Of a stretch of DNA of 64,000 bases, positions 22,456 to 33,417 are shown one piece after another. Source of the stretch: Tetracentron sinense (lineage: Eukaryota > Streptophyta > Magnoliopsida > Trochodendrales > Trochodendraceae); assembly GCA_015143295.1 (NCBI GenBank), contig CM026557.1:31815965-31879964 (forward strand), in the 5' to 3' direction. The position numbers and the translations under genes are program-made. The notes beneath the pieces are model-generated. The model saw only the letters and a list, made by a program, of their open reading frames with translations. It did no database searches and was not told the origin of the DNA. Within the stretch, counting starts at the first letter, position 1. Every line of letters starts with the position of its first letter.

Positions 22456-24866
22456 AGTTTCTTGTCATGCCTTTCAGTTTGACGAATGCACCGACGACGT
22501 TCATGGATTTGATTAATCGGGTGTTCAGGCCTTGTCTCGATCGATGTGTCATTGTGTTCGTCGACGATATCTTGGTGTATTCCCAGAAGCGGGAGGATTA
22601 TGATCAAGACCTTCACCTTACTCTTAAGACACTTCGAGAGAATAGACTGTATGCCAAGTTGAGTAAGTACGATTTTTGGTTGGAGAATGTGACGTTCCTT
22701 GGTCATGTGGTATCATCCAAGGGCATTTCAGTCGATCCAGCAAAGATAGAGGCAGTGGTGAGTTAGGAGAGACCCTAGAGTGTTACCAAAATACGTAGCT
22801 TCCTCAGTTTGGCAGGATACTACAGGAGATTCGTAGAGGGATTCTCCATCGTAGTAGCACCGCTCACGTATTTGGCAAGGAAGGATGCCAAGTTTGCTTG
22901 GAATGATAAGTGTGAAAACAACTTCATGGAGTTGAAGAAGCGGCTCACTACGGCTTCATTTCTCACAGTGCCATCGAGCAGTGGAGGTTTCGTAGTCTAC
23001 AGTGATGCTTCGAATATCGGGCTAGGATGTGTTCTTATGCAGTGCAGGAAAGTCATCGCCTATGCTTCCCGGTAGTTGAAGGATCACGAAAAGAACTATT
23101 CTACGCATGAATTGGAGTTGGCCGCAGTGGTGTTTGCTTTAAAATTTTGGCGGCACTACCTTTATGGGGAACAGTTTGATGTGTTCACGGATCACAAAAA
23201 CTTGAAATATCTGTTTTCCCAAAAGGAGTTGAATATGAGGCAGCATCGATGGATGAAGTTCTTGAAGGACTACGAATGCTCCATTCAGTACCACCCAGGT
23301 AAAGCGAACGTGGTGGTAGATGTTCTTAGCAGGAAGTCTCCAGGACTCTTGGCTCACATGATGGTGTGGGAGTGGAAGTTGTTGGAGGATGTGTTTAACC
23401 TTGACACCAGCTTCAGCCTTCTTACCTATGGGCCAGTGATGGCTAATGTCACTGTTAGGCCTTATATTCTAGTTTGGATTCGAGAGTTACAAGGGTCGGA
23501 TGCCGAGTTACTTGCTTACCAAGATAAGTCTGTTAGCAGTGGCCGTGAAGAGTTTGTCTTGAATGGTGAATGGACCATCACTTTCAAGGAAAGGTTATGT
23601 GTTCCATCCAATGAGGAGCATAGACGAGAAATCTTGGACGAAGCTCATCAGTCCAAGTATACAGTGCATCCTAGGGGTACAAAGATGTACCGAAACCTCA
23701 AGGGGTACTTCTGGTGGTGGAACATGAAAAAGGAAGTGACGGAATATGTGTCTCGGTGTTTGGTGTGTCAACAGGTAAAGGCCAAGCATATGAGACCAGC
23801 AATTCTTTTTCAATCCCTTCTGATTCCCGAGTGGAAATGGGAGGGTTGCCAAGGACGGTGAAGAACTCTGATGTCATTTGGGTGGTGGTTTACCATTTGA
23901 CGAAGTCTGCCTATATCTTGCCATATCGGACTACGTTCAACTCCAACCAACTTGCATCACTATACATCAAAGAAGTGGTTTAGTTGCACGGGGTGCCAGC
24001 GAGCATTGTTTCAGATCGGGATCCGAGATTCACTTCCAGGTTCTGTAAGAGCTTCCAGAGCGCTATGGGTTCCCGTTTGGACTTTAGCACCGCCTTTCAT
24101 CCTCAGAAGAATGGACAAACTGAGAGAGTTAACCAGATTATAGAGGACATGCTCTGAGCTTCATGTTGGACTTCAAAGGTAGTTGGGAGGATCACTTGTC
24201 ATTGGTTGATCTCACCTACAATAATAGCTATTAGGCGAGTATCCAGATGGCTCCTTTCGAGGCCTTGTATGGGAGAAGTTACAGGTCTCCTCTATGTTGG
24301 GATGAAGTCGGGGAAAGGAAAGTGTTGGGCCCCGAGTTGATTGAGCAAACAGTGGATAGGGTTAAGATCATTAGGAAAAGGTTGAAGGCTGCACAAGATC
24401 GACAGAAGAGCTATGCTGACAACCGTAGGAGAGATCTTGAATTCATTGTAGGCGATTTTGTGTTTGTCAATATTTCGCCAACAAAGGGCGTTATGAGGTT
24501 GGGGAAGAGGGCAAGCTTAGCCCTAGATATGTGGGTCCATTTGAGACCATCACCAGAGTTGGTGAAGTTATTTTTCGGGTTGCTCTACCCACTCACATGG
24601 CGACGGTTCTCAACGTGTTCCATGTCTGCATGCTCTGGAAATACATCCCAGATCCGTCACATGTCATCGAGTTTAATCTTTTGGAGGTTCGGAAAGACTT
24701 CACATTGGTGGAAAAACCGGCCCGAATCTTAGACCACAAGGAGCAAGTATTGTACACCAAAGATATTCCCTTAGTGCTCATGTAATGGGAACATCACTCT
24801 AGGGAAGAAGCTACGTGGAAGCACGAGGCTGAAGTGAGGAAAAAGTACCCTCATTTGTTTTTGTAG
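22456..24866 (+). pseudogene. pol: Gypsy_A pol, second part (RT-RNase H-integrase-chromodomain)
   Basis: RT resumes in frame after the AGTTT duplication ([15 protein letters not shown]), with the FVDD box at 22557-22568. Stops at 22765 and 23074 interrupt the connection to RNase H (23076-23330; [18 protein letters not shown]). Integrase follows: zinc-binding HHCC to about 23790, then a deletion of several codons near 23845 that removes the stretch around the first catalytic Asp. Stops and frameshifts lie near 23982, 24046 and 24156. The C-terminal region (24247-24866) has [15 protein letters not shown] and a decayed chromodomain with a stop at 24783. Confidence 0.88.
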
Positions 24867-24916
24867 TTGTCCTTCATGTATTTGTATTGTCCTAATTTTG
24901 GGGATGAAATTTCTGT

Positions 24917-24929
24917 AAGGGGGGCAGGA
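24917..24929 (+). other. Gypsy_A polypurine tract
   Basis: AAGGGGGGCAGGA directly precedes the 3' LTR. Confidence 0.8.
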
Positions 24930-27096
24930 TATGGAAACCCGAAACTCTAGTTCATAGCTTGTGAATAGGGCCTGAATAGTGATTTAAGGCTTCAATGTCT
25001 TCCATGTATTTTGATGTGCGAAAAATGAGTGGATATTTGAAATCAAAAAAATATATGTTGTTGACATGTCTTCTAAGGCCCAAAGGACCTGTGGTAATTT
25101 TTAAAAAGTGTTAAGGCTTAAACCAATGAGAGAGAAAATGAGAAAATTGGAAAAATAGGAGGACACTGAAGCAACCGTTCGAATGGTTCCCTTACCGTTC
25201 GAACGATGCCAGTGAATGATGAATGAAAACCAAGAAATCAAAGACAGAAACCTCAACCGTTCAACGATCACAACACCATTCGAACGATCCCAAAAAATAT
25301 TGAATCAGGATTTCAGAAACCAAAAATATTAGGCATAACCGTTCGAACAATGACACCACCATTCAAACGATCAAAAGACCGTTCGAACGGTCATGCACAG
25401 TAAAGTCGCAAAATAGCCCTAAATGTGAGATTTTTAGGGTTTTATCCCCTTAGAATATAAATAGAGGAGATTTTCGGGGGTTTAGATTAACACAAACCCT
25501 AAGAGAGATTTAGGAGAAAAAGAGAGAAGAGTGGGGTACCAAAGAGGGGTTTTTGTTGGAGATCAAGTGGGGCTCAAATCTTGGCTTCCAAGGCTTGGAT
25601 CACCTTCTACAAGCAAGGATCTCCCGTCTCGAAGTTGAATCTTCTCCATCAAGCTTGGATTTCTTGCTCAAGGGTTTCTTCAAGCTAGGATTGATCTTGA
25701 AAAAGGTAAGTACACCATTCTAGTTAACCTAGAGATAATCTAGATCTTAAACCTAGGTTTTCAAGTATTTGATGTTGAAATTCTCACATGTGTTTTTAAA
25801 TTCCTGATCTACTAAGATTTTCCTAAATTTTATGAACTATAAAGTATGATATGGATGTAATGGGCTAAGTAACCATGATCTATGCAATGTATGTCAATTG
25901 TAGGATGCCTATTGTCATGATCTCTACGTTTCAAGTTTTTCCATGAATACTAGGATGCTTTTAAGTTTTTTTATGACTATAGCAATGTTTTAAATGTCAT
26001 ATGTGATCTCCTCTAACTATTAACACGCTACTATGATGCTCATTAAGCACTATGCACAAGCATGTATGCATGACCGAGTTTTCTAAGTATAAGCATATGC
26101 AAAACAACCAAAGAACAAGACAAGTGATTCATGAAACGAATGATAATGCTGAACTTTGGGTCGGTCAAGGATAGGGCATATCCAAGGATATGCCATATCT
26201 GGCTTTAAGAAAAGAAGACAAACAAGAATGATAACGCCAAATTTTGGGTCGGTCAAGGATGTTGGTATGGCTTTTCTAATTCGATGAAGGATATTTACAT
26301 ACTTGGCTCACAAGTCACTACAAGGGCACTAACATTTGGCTCACAAGACAAGCATGACAAGACAAGAATGACAATACAAGCATGATTTAAACAAGAACAA
26401 GATAAGATAAGACAAACATGATTCTCACGAGACAAGAATAAGACAATAATAAGTTTTAAGCATGACAAACAAGTTTTGAAAATACGAAAAGCTAATTTCA
26501 AGTACAAGTTATGAGTTATGTATACACGATTTTAATGAGGTTTTACGCTTGAGTTTTCATGCATGCTCATGAATGCATTGTTTAAATTTATTGTATGTTA
26601 TTAATTATCTTATATCACTGTTAGCTAGTAGCTTGTACTCGCTGAGTGTTTCAATACTCAGCCGTACATTTTGATGTCGACAGGTACACCGCTTGATATT
26701 TGTGCTCCTGGTCATTGGGTCGAGGAGGACTATGGTGAGGAGGAGCCATATGTGGAGCAAGTAGTAGAGCCTCAGGTGGAGGCAAGAGACTTAGATAGTT
26801 GGTCCTATCCGGGTGACTATTGAGGGTCAGAGAGATAAAGGGTTTTTATTGTTTCGTATTTTAATGGGTGGGCATGTCCACCTCTATTTTGTTATACTTT
26901 ATATATGAGCTTGGAATACAGTCCTAGAGATATTTAAAGAGAAATTTAGTTATGCTTCCGCACCATGATTCACATTTCTCATTTTGTATTACGCTTCCGC
27001 TATGTATGTCTTGTATATTGCAGGATGGTTTGCCAGGTTATGATTAGTCACGTCTAAAGTCTCACCTAACCCCTAGGGGGATTTTGGGGCATTATA
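24930..27096 (+). repeat. Gypsy_A 3' LTR
   Basis: It aligns along its length with 7545-9640. The terminal bases are decayed (TATGG at the start, CATTATA at the end). The H1 hairpin at 26175-26194 (GGCATATCC-AA-GGATATGCC) and H3 at 26641-26662 are fully or almost fully paired. The short reading frame 26683-26823 is open. The AAAAG duplication follows. Confidence 0.94.
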
Positions 27097-27101
27097 AAAA
27101 G

Positions 27102-27504
27102 TATATGCATTAACTTTATGTTTCCCATCGGCCTTATCAAAGCTGGTTGTTAAAACCTTTTGCCCCATATGCACTACTCTCTGCTTTAGACACCTTTTCA
27201 AGTGGTCATGTAAATGCGTAGTTCCATTTTTTGATTTACCCCCAAGCTTCTTGTCACAATAATTACAAATTGCCTTATCCACTCCATTAATTTTTTTCTT
27301 TTGAAAATGTTCCAAAACAACACTAGTTAATTTTCTTTTTTCTAAAGTAGAAATAGATTCTTCACCATAAAAACAATATGATTTGAGGTGGGAGATTAAG
27401 AGTTACCATCTGGTGTTGATGGATAAGAGTTGTCAATCGGTGTTGGTGATTGTGAGCTACCAATAGAGGTTGGTGCTTCAGAGTTAACTTTGGTCATTCT
27501 CAAC
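27102..27504 (-). pseudogene. hAT transposase, N-terminal part with BED zinc finger
   Basis: Reading leftward from an ATG near 27500, a short Ser/Pro/Thr-rich N-terminus (SEAPTSIGSSQSPTP) is stopped after about 32 codons. A second open stretch (to 27073) encodes a BED-type zinc finger: VDKAICNYCDKKLGG followed by THLHDHLKRC, giving the C-x2-C...H-x-H...C ligands, which bind DNA at element ends. The last codons before the insertion (KVNAYTF) continue in frame at 7539 (DQEIGRRELS). Together with 6253-7539 this was one gene of a DAYSLEEPER-like hAT element. Confidence 0.88.
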
Positions 27505-28078
27505 CTAAAATAAAGAAGAGGACAATACAACCATGAGAAAAAAAATTAGTTCACACTAATTGATATAAAAAAAAATACAAGTTGAAAGAAACACCATGCA
27601 TCTGAGTCAAACTTGTATCTCCATGGTAAGGCCGAAGTACCTACTGGGCCTTAACTGTTGGATAAAATCAAAAGAACATTATCAATACTACAATCTCAAA
27701 GGTTTGTAAATTATCCAGCAATGAATTCATTGGTTATTTTATTATTTGTAATTTAATTTTCCAGCCTGCTTTAAAGTGGGACCAAATTGAATGGTCGAAA
27801 CGAGAAATTCATATAAATATAAGAAAAGAAACTAAGTGGTAAGAAATTATCAATATTGTTATCCTTTCCATGTTCTAGAAAAAAATTAAGGTAGCATCGG
27901 TTGCCCTAAACTCGATGCTCCGGTTACACAAAGGGAATGCATACTCAACCACAGACTTGGAATGCATTCTCAACCATTGCTAAGATGTCGAATCCTTCGA
28001 CCAAAAGCATGGGATATTAGTACTCAACCTAAAATGCACATAAGGGATGATGAATACACATGTCGTTTCCCTAATCCC
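27505..28078. other. Non-coding 5' region of the hAT remnant
   Basis: I see no gene in this AT-rich stretch. It probably belongs to the hAT element, because hAT-type terminal sequence is found farther right at 28909. Confidence 0.45.
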
Positions 28079-28081
28079 TAA

Positions 28082-28474
28082 GAGCATTCCTAGCAGCCTC
28101 ACCAAAATAGTTTTTTAGCTATTTTGGTGAGCCAATTGGCTAAAAAGTGCAAATTACTGTCTCCAGCAGCCTTACCATTTTGAAGATATCAGTTTGGTGA
28201 GTGTACAGTACTCACCAATGTTGGTGAGTCACTGTAAACTCACCAAACCAAAATATCTCTCTTTCCTTCCTTCTTTATGGGCCCACACAAATAAAATAAA
28301 AGTTTCTCTCTCCCCTTTTTTTGTGTGGATGTGACACAAATAATAAAATAATGATAGTTTCGGCTATTTTGGTGAGGCTGCTGAGAGTGTTTTAAAAAAG
28401 TGGCTCACCAACATGACTTTTTGTGTTTTGGCTACTTTGGTGAGGCAAATTTGATGAGGCTGCTAGGAATGCTC
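28082..28474. mobile_element. Tourist-like (PIF/Harbinger-type) MITE
   Basis: A 393-bp non-coding element begins GAGCATTCCTAGCAGCCTC and ends with its inverted counterpart, imperfect further in. It is flanked by the 3-bp duplication TAA (28079-28081 and 28475-28477), the target preference of PIF/Harbinger elements. Extra copies of the GGTGAGGCTGCT phrase lie inside. It has no transposase and would depend on one in trans. Confidence 0.82.
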
Positions 28475-28480
28475 TAAAAT

Positions 28481-28909
28481 GGTAGTTGAGACTTGAGAAA
28501 TTAAAATAAAAATTAAATAGAAAAAAAAAAAAAAAAAAGAGAATAGAAGCATCTTACTAGTTAGCAGTTACCATAGTGAATCGGAGAAGGTGGAGTCCAA
28601 GGCTCAGAGGAGAGCAGAGGAAAGACAGGAGCCAAAGAGAGGAAGATGTACGGCTTGAGAGAGATTATACCCTAAATCCCTCCAAAATTATATATATTTA
28701 ACAATAATAATAGTAAGAATATATCATAAAGTCGGGGAGGGGCGTGGCGGGGCGGGGTATACAAATACCGGCCCCGCCCTGAAACCAGATCGTTTTTTTT
28801 TAAAAAAACCAAACCCATCCCAAAACTATTTAAATTGGAAAAAAAAACCGACCCGATAGGGGCGGGTGGGTCGGTGCCCCTACGAGGCGGGTCAAAATTG
28901 CCATCCCTA
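28481..28909 (-). mobile_element. Terminal and subterminal region of the hAT element
   Basis: Read on the minus strand, the sequence begins TAGGGATGGCAATTTTG and contains clustered G+C-rich words (GGCGGGTGGGTCGG and GGGGCGGG). These are typical of the 5' ends of plant hAT elements, whose transposase binds such subterminal repeats. It lies upstream of the BED-finger exon in the right orientation. The opposite end is not in the window. Confidence 0.6.
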
Positions 28910-29310
28910 GTACCACCCATGCGTGTAGCCTTTGGACCAAGTGATCAAAATACTTTTTTTTTATATTATTGACACACTTTCTTTGTTAATACACTCTCTT
29001 TGTGAGTGGACAGAATTAGACCCCATTTAGAATTTTTACATTTTGGGTCTACGTGTCTATACTTTTATTGCGGTAGACATTTTCATGATTTAGACCGTTT
29101 GGTAGCACGTCTACTTACTATAGAAAAAAAAGACAAAAAGAAATAAAATGTCTAAAATAGAAATTCAAAGTAATGAAAATTTTGGGAAAATATCTATGTC
29201 TCCTGTGCAAAACTCATATTTGTATAATTTTATTTACTGTTTTACCCCTATAAAGTCCATGTTTTAGTGTTGGCCTATTCCGTTATCAAAATAGTGAGTC
29301 TAGTGTATCT
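28910..29310. other. Spacer between hAT end and Copia_D
   Basis: I see no gene or recognised repeat in this AT-rich stretch. Confidence 0.4.
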
Positions 29311-30638
29311 TGTGTCATTGCTTACAAGCGCCCAAGACAAGTGAAGATGAAGACTGAAGAAGATAAGTTGAAGTCATTCCGATCATAGCCTCCGTTTCAC
29401 TCATACGATGGTAAGTGACCTAAATACCATGTTACCTTAGGTGAAAATTGACTTAGAATAATCATATGAACCTTAGGTGACTAGATATGTAGCCTTAAGA
29501 GTGTTAGAGGATCTTAAAAACCAAGGTTCCTTGTAAGAGGCATATCTTATTGACCGTAGCTCTGATTTTGCTTCATAGTATATCAAATCGACCATATCGA
29601 AAAGATCTACAACTTTCATGAAGAAAGCAGGAGCAAAAATTGAATTTTTGAAAGTCGTTCGACCGAACCATGATTGGGTTGACCCAGTTCCCCAAGGTTT
29701 GTATGGTGCAAAAGTCCAAAGAGCAAGAAAATTTTGGGTCAACCTAAAGGGCCACTTCGGTCGACCAAACTGCCATGTTGGGTCAACCCAATTCATGTTT
29801 GGTCGACCAACTTACTTTTTAGCATGTTTCTAATTCCGATTTTTTTCCTTTCAAAAGCTCTTTGAGTAGCTTTAGTTATTAGAACCTTGCTAGTCCTTGA
29901 ATGGGGACTTGAGGAGAGTGTTGAGAGAGTATTGGGCTATCTCTAGAGTTCACAGAAACTCTGAATTGATTTTCTCTCCTTCCCCTTTATTAGTTTCTCT
30001 TCCATCTTAGAGTTTGCAAGTCATTGTTTCATTCTTGCTTGCTTGGACTTTCCCATTGATAGGAATTCATTTAGGTTTTGATTTTAATCAACCACAATCC
30101 ATTCTAGAAAGAACAAATCAGTCGGAGTGTTCCAAAGCCTTTACGAAGGAGATCGATCCGATGAGGGTCATAGTTGTGTGATTTGGTCGGTGGAATCCGA
30201 AGCCGTCATTGACGGAGATCGATCGTGGAGATCGTGGTTGTCGAGATACAAGAGAAGAACAAGCTACTACGGTAGATTGCGAGTCTTACGAGATCGTGAT
30301 TACTTATTGAGACGTAGAGGACTAACTGCGGATTGAGAAAGTCGAGTCCTGTTTGGGTGAGGTTCAAGTTTGTAAGTATTTGGTACTTTGTCTTAATGGA
30401 TTCTCATTGTTGAACTAGATCTCGTGGTTTTTTCCAGAAGGGTTTCCACCTAAAAATTGCTTGTGTTGTGGTTTGCTTGTTTTCCTTATTTCTCATATTA
30501 AGTTCATCATACCTTAATTAATAATTTGATTGCATAATCTTAAAAAGGGTAGATGGACTTATAGGGAGACCTAACAATCCCCTTGAATTTGTGAGTTATC
30601 AACTCAAACATTAGATTTAAAGTTCACCGGATTTTTCA
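29311..30638 (+). repeat. Copia_D 5' LTR (left edge approximate)
   Basis: The right edge is firm: TTTTTCA followed by AT and the primer site. The left edge is a guess at a TGTGTCATTG start. An array of GGTCGACC and GGGTTGACCC/GGGTCAACCC palindromes lies at about 29655-29812, in the position where the gypsy LTRs carry their own palindrome arrays. Confidence 0.6.
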
Positions 30639-30640
30639 AT

Positions 30641-30652
30641 TGGTATCAGAGC
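30641..30652 (+). other. Copia_D primer binding site
   Basis: TGGTATCAGAGC, a perfect tRNA-iMet site, follows two bases after the LTR. Confidence 0.9.
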
Positions 30653-30700
30653 GGGTTCACTACTTTTTTTGGTGCAATCTTATTCTTATATTTGGTAAAT

Positions 30701-30724
30701 ATGAATCTCCAAAGAGAGGGAGGA
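30701..30724 (+). pseudogene. gag: Copia_D gag start (first eight codons)
   Basis: The ATG at 30701 opens a gag frame (MNLQREGG) that is cut by Gypsy_C and continues at 41204 (SISYPPFF). GAGGA at 30720-30724 is one copy of the target duplication. Confidence 0.8.
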
Positions 30725-31012
30725 TGTAGAGCCCCAGACTTTTCCATGCTTAATACATGACACTTTCGTTGTCATCTTGCCTTTTAAGAGGTATGATTAA
30801 TAAATGAGGAAGAATTTGGAAATTTCAAAATGTCAGAATTGTTCCTCTTCGAAGTACGAACACAACGCAAGTTGAATCGTCAAAATCGGACGAACGAGTC
30901 AAAAGATATGGCCAAAACAGTCTGTACCTGTAGGAAAACGTATACTGTGTGCATCCGTTGTACAACTCACCACGGGCACGTTGTACAACTCACCACGGGC
31001 ACGTTTGTACAG

Positions 31013-31562
31013 CACAACGAGTTGGCACTATTCATAGTACAACGAGTTGGCACTATTCACAGCACAACGAGTTGGCACTATTCACAGCACAACGAGTTGG
31101 CACTATTCACAGTACAACGAGTTGGCACTATTCACAGCACAACGAGTTGGCACTATTCACAACACAACGAGTTGGCACTATTCACAGCACAACGAGTTGG
31201 CACTATTCATAGTACAACGAGTTGGCACTATTCACAGGACAACGAGTTGGCACTATTCACAGCACAACGAGTTGGCACTATTCATAGTACAACGAGTTGG
31301 CACTATTCACAGCACAACGAGTTGGCACTATTCATAGTACAACGAGTTGGCACTATTCACAGCACAACGAGTTGGCACTATTCACAGCACAACGAGTTGG
31401 CACTATTCATAGTACAACGAGTTGGCACTATTCACAGCACAACGAGTTGGCACTATTCATAGTACAACGAGTTGGCACTATTCACAGCACAACGAGTTGG
31501 CACTATTCACAGTACAACGAGTTGGCACTATTCACAGCACAACGAGTTGGCACTATTCACAG
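31013..31562 (+). repeat. 25-bp tandem array, 22 units, Gypsy_C 5' LTR
   Basis: The unit combines CAACGAGTTG, a spaced palindrome, with GCACTATTCACAG. Variation is confined mainly to CACAGC versus CATAGT at the unit junctions. Because 25 is not a multiple of three and the unit lacks stops, all three forward frames stay open with a 25-residue period; these are not genes. Confidence 0.95.
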
Positions 31563-31959
31563 AAATCCCAATAAGGGTATTTCGGTCTTTTGGTCAGTTC
31601 ACTCTTACCTTAAGAGTTTAATCTGAGCCTTTAGGGCATCATTCGACACTTAGAGAGTTTGAGAGAATAGAAGAAAGAGGAGAAGGCGATTCCAACCTAG
31701 GGTTTCCATTTGGGAGAGAAATCAAAGGGTTTGAAACCCTAGATCAACCTCCAGACCGTTTTTCTTCAAGATCAAGGCACAAACTCGTGAGGAGCATCTC
31801 CTCAAACTAGGGCAGCAGCTACACAGTCGTTTTGGAAAGGGGTTTCTTCCTCATTTCTTCAAGGTCGGTGCTTCTTACTACCCTCCTAGTTATAGTTCCT
31901 CTTTCCCCTTCTTTACTCTTCATTTTCTTTCATTTACACATGTGCTATGAGATGGATAA

Positions 31960-32009
31960 ATGGTGAATGGTGAATGGTGAATGGTGAATGGTGAATGGTG
32001 AATGGTGAA
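31960..32009 (+). repeat. 7-bp TGGTGAA tandem array
   Basis: There are seven units here and six in the 3' LTR (about 39765-39806). Together with the 25-bp array and one T, this accounts for the whole 46-bp length difference between the LTRs. Confidence 0.85.
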
Positions 32010-32493
32010 TGGAGATGGAATGGGCGATTGGATGCCAATGGTTGTGTGTGATGAACAAATGGGGAAGGGCATTGTTCCAATAATGAATGTACATGTATGA
32101 TTTGAGTAAAACCCATCTAGAAAAGCATGTTGTAGGGTAAATCCATAATGAACACACCATGTTTGATGAAATGCCAAGGTGAACACAGTGAGCTGAAAAT
32201 CTGGAAATGCATGCCTAATAAATTATGAATATTGCTAGGGACTATGATAGTGTGTTTCATGTTTTTCCCATAATGCTATGAATACTACATTACTCAATCT
32301 TTGATGCTATATGTGTTGTGAAATTACCCAAATGTCATCTTTAAATTTGAATGCAAGTATGTACACGGTTTCCAAGAGCACGGCATGCATGGCATGATTT
32401 ATCGAGGTTTTCAAGAACATGGTTAGAGGTGGGACATATCCTACGATATGTTTTACCTCGCTTTTCACAAGAAGACAAGAACCAACATTCCAC

Positions 32494-32623
32494 GAGGGGT
32501 CTCCCCTCACTCACAAGTGCATATCATGAAGAAGGGTCTCCCTTCCCTCGCAAGTACATACATATCATAAAGAAGGGTCTCCCTTCCCTCGCAAGTGCAT
32601 TGCATAAAGAAGGGTCTCCCTTC
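32494..32623 (+). repeat. Four tandem hairpins in Gypsy_C 5' LTR
   Basis: Stem-loops lie at 32494-32508 (GAGGGG-TCT-CCCCTC), 32531-32545, 32572-32586 and 32609-32623 (each GAAGGG-TCT-CCCTTC). All are perfectly paired; the first differs in both arms by a compensating change. The 3' LTR has the same four from 40291. Confidence 0.8.
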
Positions 32624-32956
32624 CCTCTCAAGGCATCTCACAAGGACACCTCACAAGGATATCTCACAAGTTACATGATCACAAGCAAGCACGCATGACA
32701 TGCATGACATGACACGACATACAAGAATCAAGCAAGATAGACATGACAAGCTTTCAAGTACAAAAAGATATTTCAAGTCAAGTCAAGCACACGATGTTTC
32801 AAGAGGATTTATCGGTTTTCTACGAATTACAAGCATGATTATAAACTGCTTTACTTCCTTGTATGATGTGAATTGTTTCCGTTTGACATATATGAATTGC
32901 TCCTGATTATGTATTGCTATTTCTACGCTATAATTGTTGGTTAGTATTTAGTACCC

Positions 32957-32977
32957 GCTGAGTATTCCATGCTCAGC
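32957..32977 (+). other. Hairpin H3 in Gypsy_C 5' LTR
   Basis: GCTGAGTAT-TCC-ATGCTCAGC pairs over nine positions with one U-G pair. The 3' LTR copy is at 40754-40774. Confidence 0.7.
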
Positions 32978-32996
32978 CGTACTTCTTTTGTCGGCA

Positions 32997-33107
32997 GGTT
33001 CTGAGGGAGCTGCTGCCCCATTTGATGTTTGTGCTCCTGGTCCATGGGTGGAAGAGGAGTACGCCGAGGAGCCTTTGGAGGAACCTCCCGTAGAGGGTTA
33101 TCAGTAG
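32997..33107 (+). other. Conserved short reading frame in Gypsy_C 5' LTR
   Basis: A 36-residue frame after an acceptor-like GTCGGCAG|G contains PFDVCAPGPWVEEEYAEE and ends GYQ before TAG. The 3' LTR copy (40794-40904) is identical by eye. It has no internal ATG. It matches the frames in families A and B in sequence and place. Confidence 0.62.
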
Positions 33108-33405
33108 GTGGTGATTAGATTCTGAGTGGATTAGCTGTGGGTGAGATGAGAGTTAGATTTATGTATTTTGGCGGGCATGTCCACTCTTTCGTATGGATTA
33201 CTTTTTGTATAAACTTGGATTTGTGTATGTATATACATAGAGGTTTGGTAGTCTTCCGCTGTGCTATGTTAGAGTATGTTTCCACTGTTTATATCCTCTA
33301 TTGTATATGCTCTGTGGGTTTTGCAGGTTAGTTGTCAAGCAAGTCATGATTAGTCGTCCAAAGTTCACTCTAACTCCTAGGGTGGGTTTTGGGTCGCGAC
33401 AGAAG

Positions 33406-33417
33406 TGGTATCAGAGC
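33406..33417 (+). other. Gypsy_C primer binding site
   Basis: TGGTATCAGAGC, a perfect tRNA-iMet site, lies four bases after the LTR. Confidence 0.92.

Larger units (their letters stand above)
7545..27096 (+). mobile_element. Gypsy_A: Ty3/gypsy chromovirus containing nested Gypsy_B
   Basis: LTRs lie at 7545-9640 and 24930-27096. The insertion duplicated AAAAG (7540-7544 and 27097-27101). The internal order is primer site, gag, intron-like segment, protease, RT, RNase H, integrase, with purine tract at the end. RT is split at 12425/22456 by Gypsy_B. Long LTRs and the integrase C-terminus suggest a Tekay/Del-like chromovirus. Many stops make it non-autonomous. LTR divergence is clearly greater than in Gypsy_C. 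Confidence 0.95.
30725..33401 (+). repeat. Gypsy_C 5' LTR
   Basis: It starts TGTAGAGCCCC and ends TCGCGACA. It contains the 25-bp array (31013-31562), a 7-bp TGGTGAA array (about 31960-32009), four GGG-TCT-CCC hairpins (32494-32623), hairpin H3 (32957-32977) and the short reading frame (32997-33107). I did not find a convincing TATA box. Confidence 0.96.

Noticed and set aside
28672..28920. 82-codon minus-strand frame rich in Gly, Arg and Pro
   Set aside because: It lies in the GC-rich subterminal repeats of the hAT end and reflects base composition.
31013..31562. CRISPR-like appearance of a regular 25-bp array
   Set aside because: Units are directly adjacent with no unique spacers, the DNA is plant retrotransposon sequence, and the other LTR has the same array.
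30830..31626. Three overlapping forward open frames of 87-210 codons in the 25-bp array, also seen in the 3' LTR (38673-39431)
   Set aside because: The unit has no stop codon and its length is not a multiple of three, so every forward frame stays open with a 25-residue period. This is an effect of the repeat in a non-coding LTR.
31920..32186. Minus-strand frames with HSPFTIHHSPFTIHH repeats (also at 39725-39984)
   Set aside because: They are translations of the 7-bp TGGTGAA array, a simple repeat in the LTR.
33406..33417. tRNA fragments at the repeated TGGTATCAGAGC sites (also 98, 30641 and 44869)
   Set aside because: They stand immediately after LTR ends and are primer binding sites, not tRNA genes.
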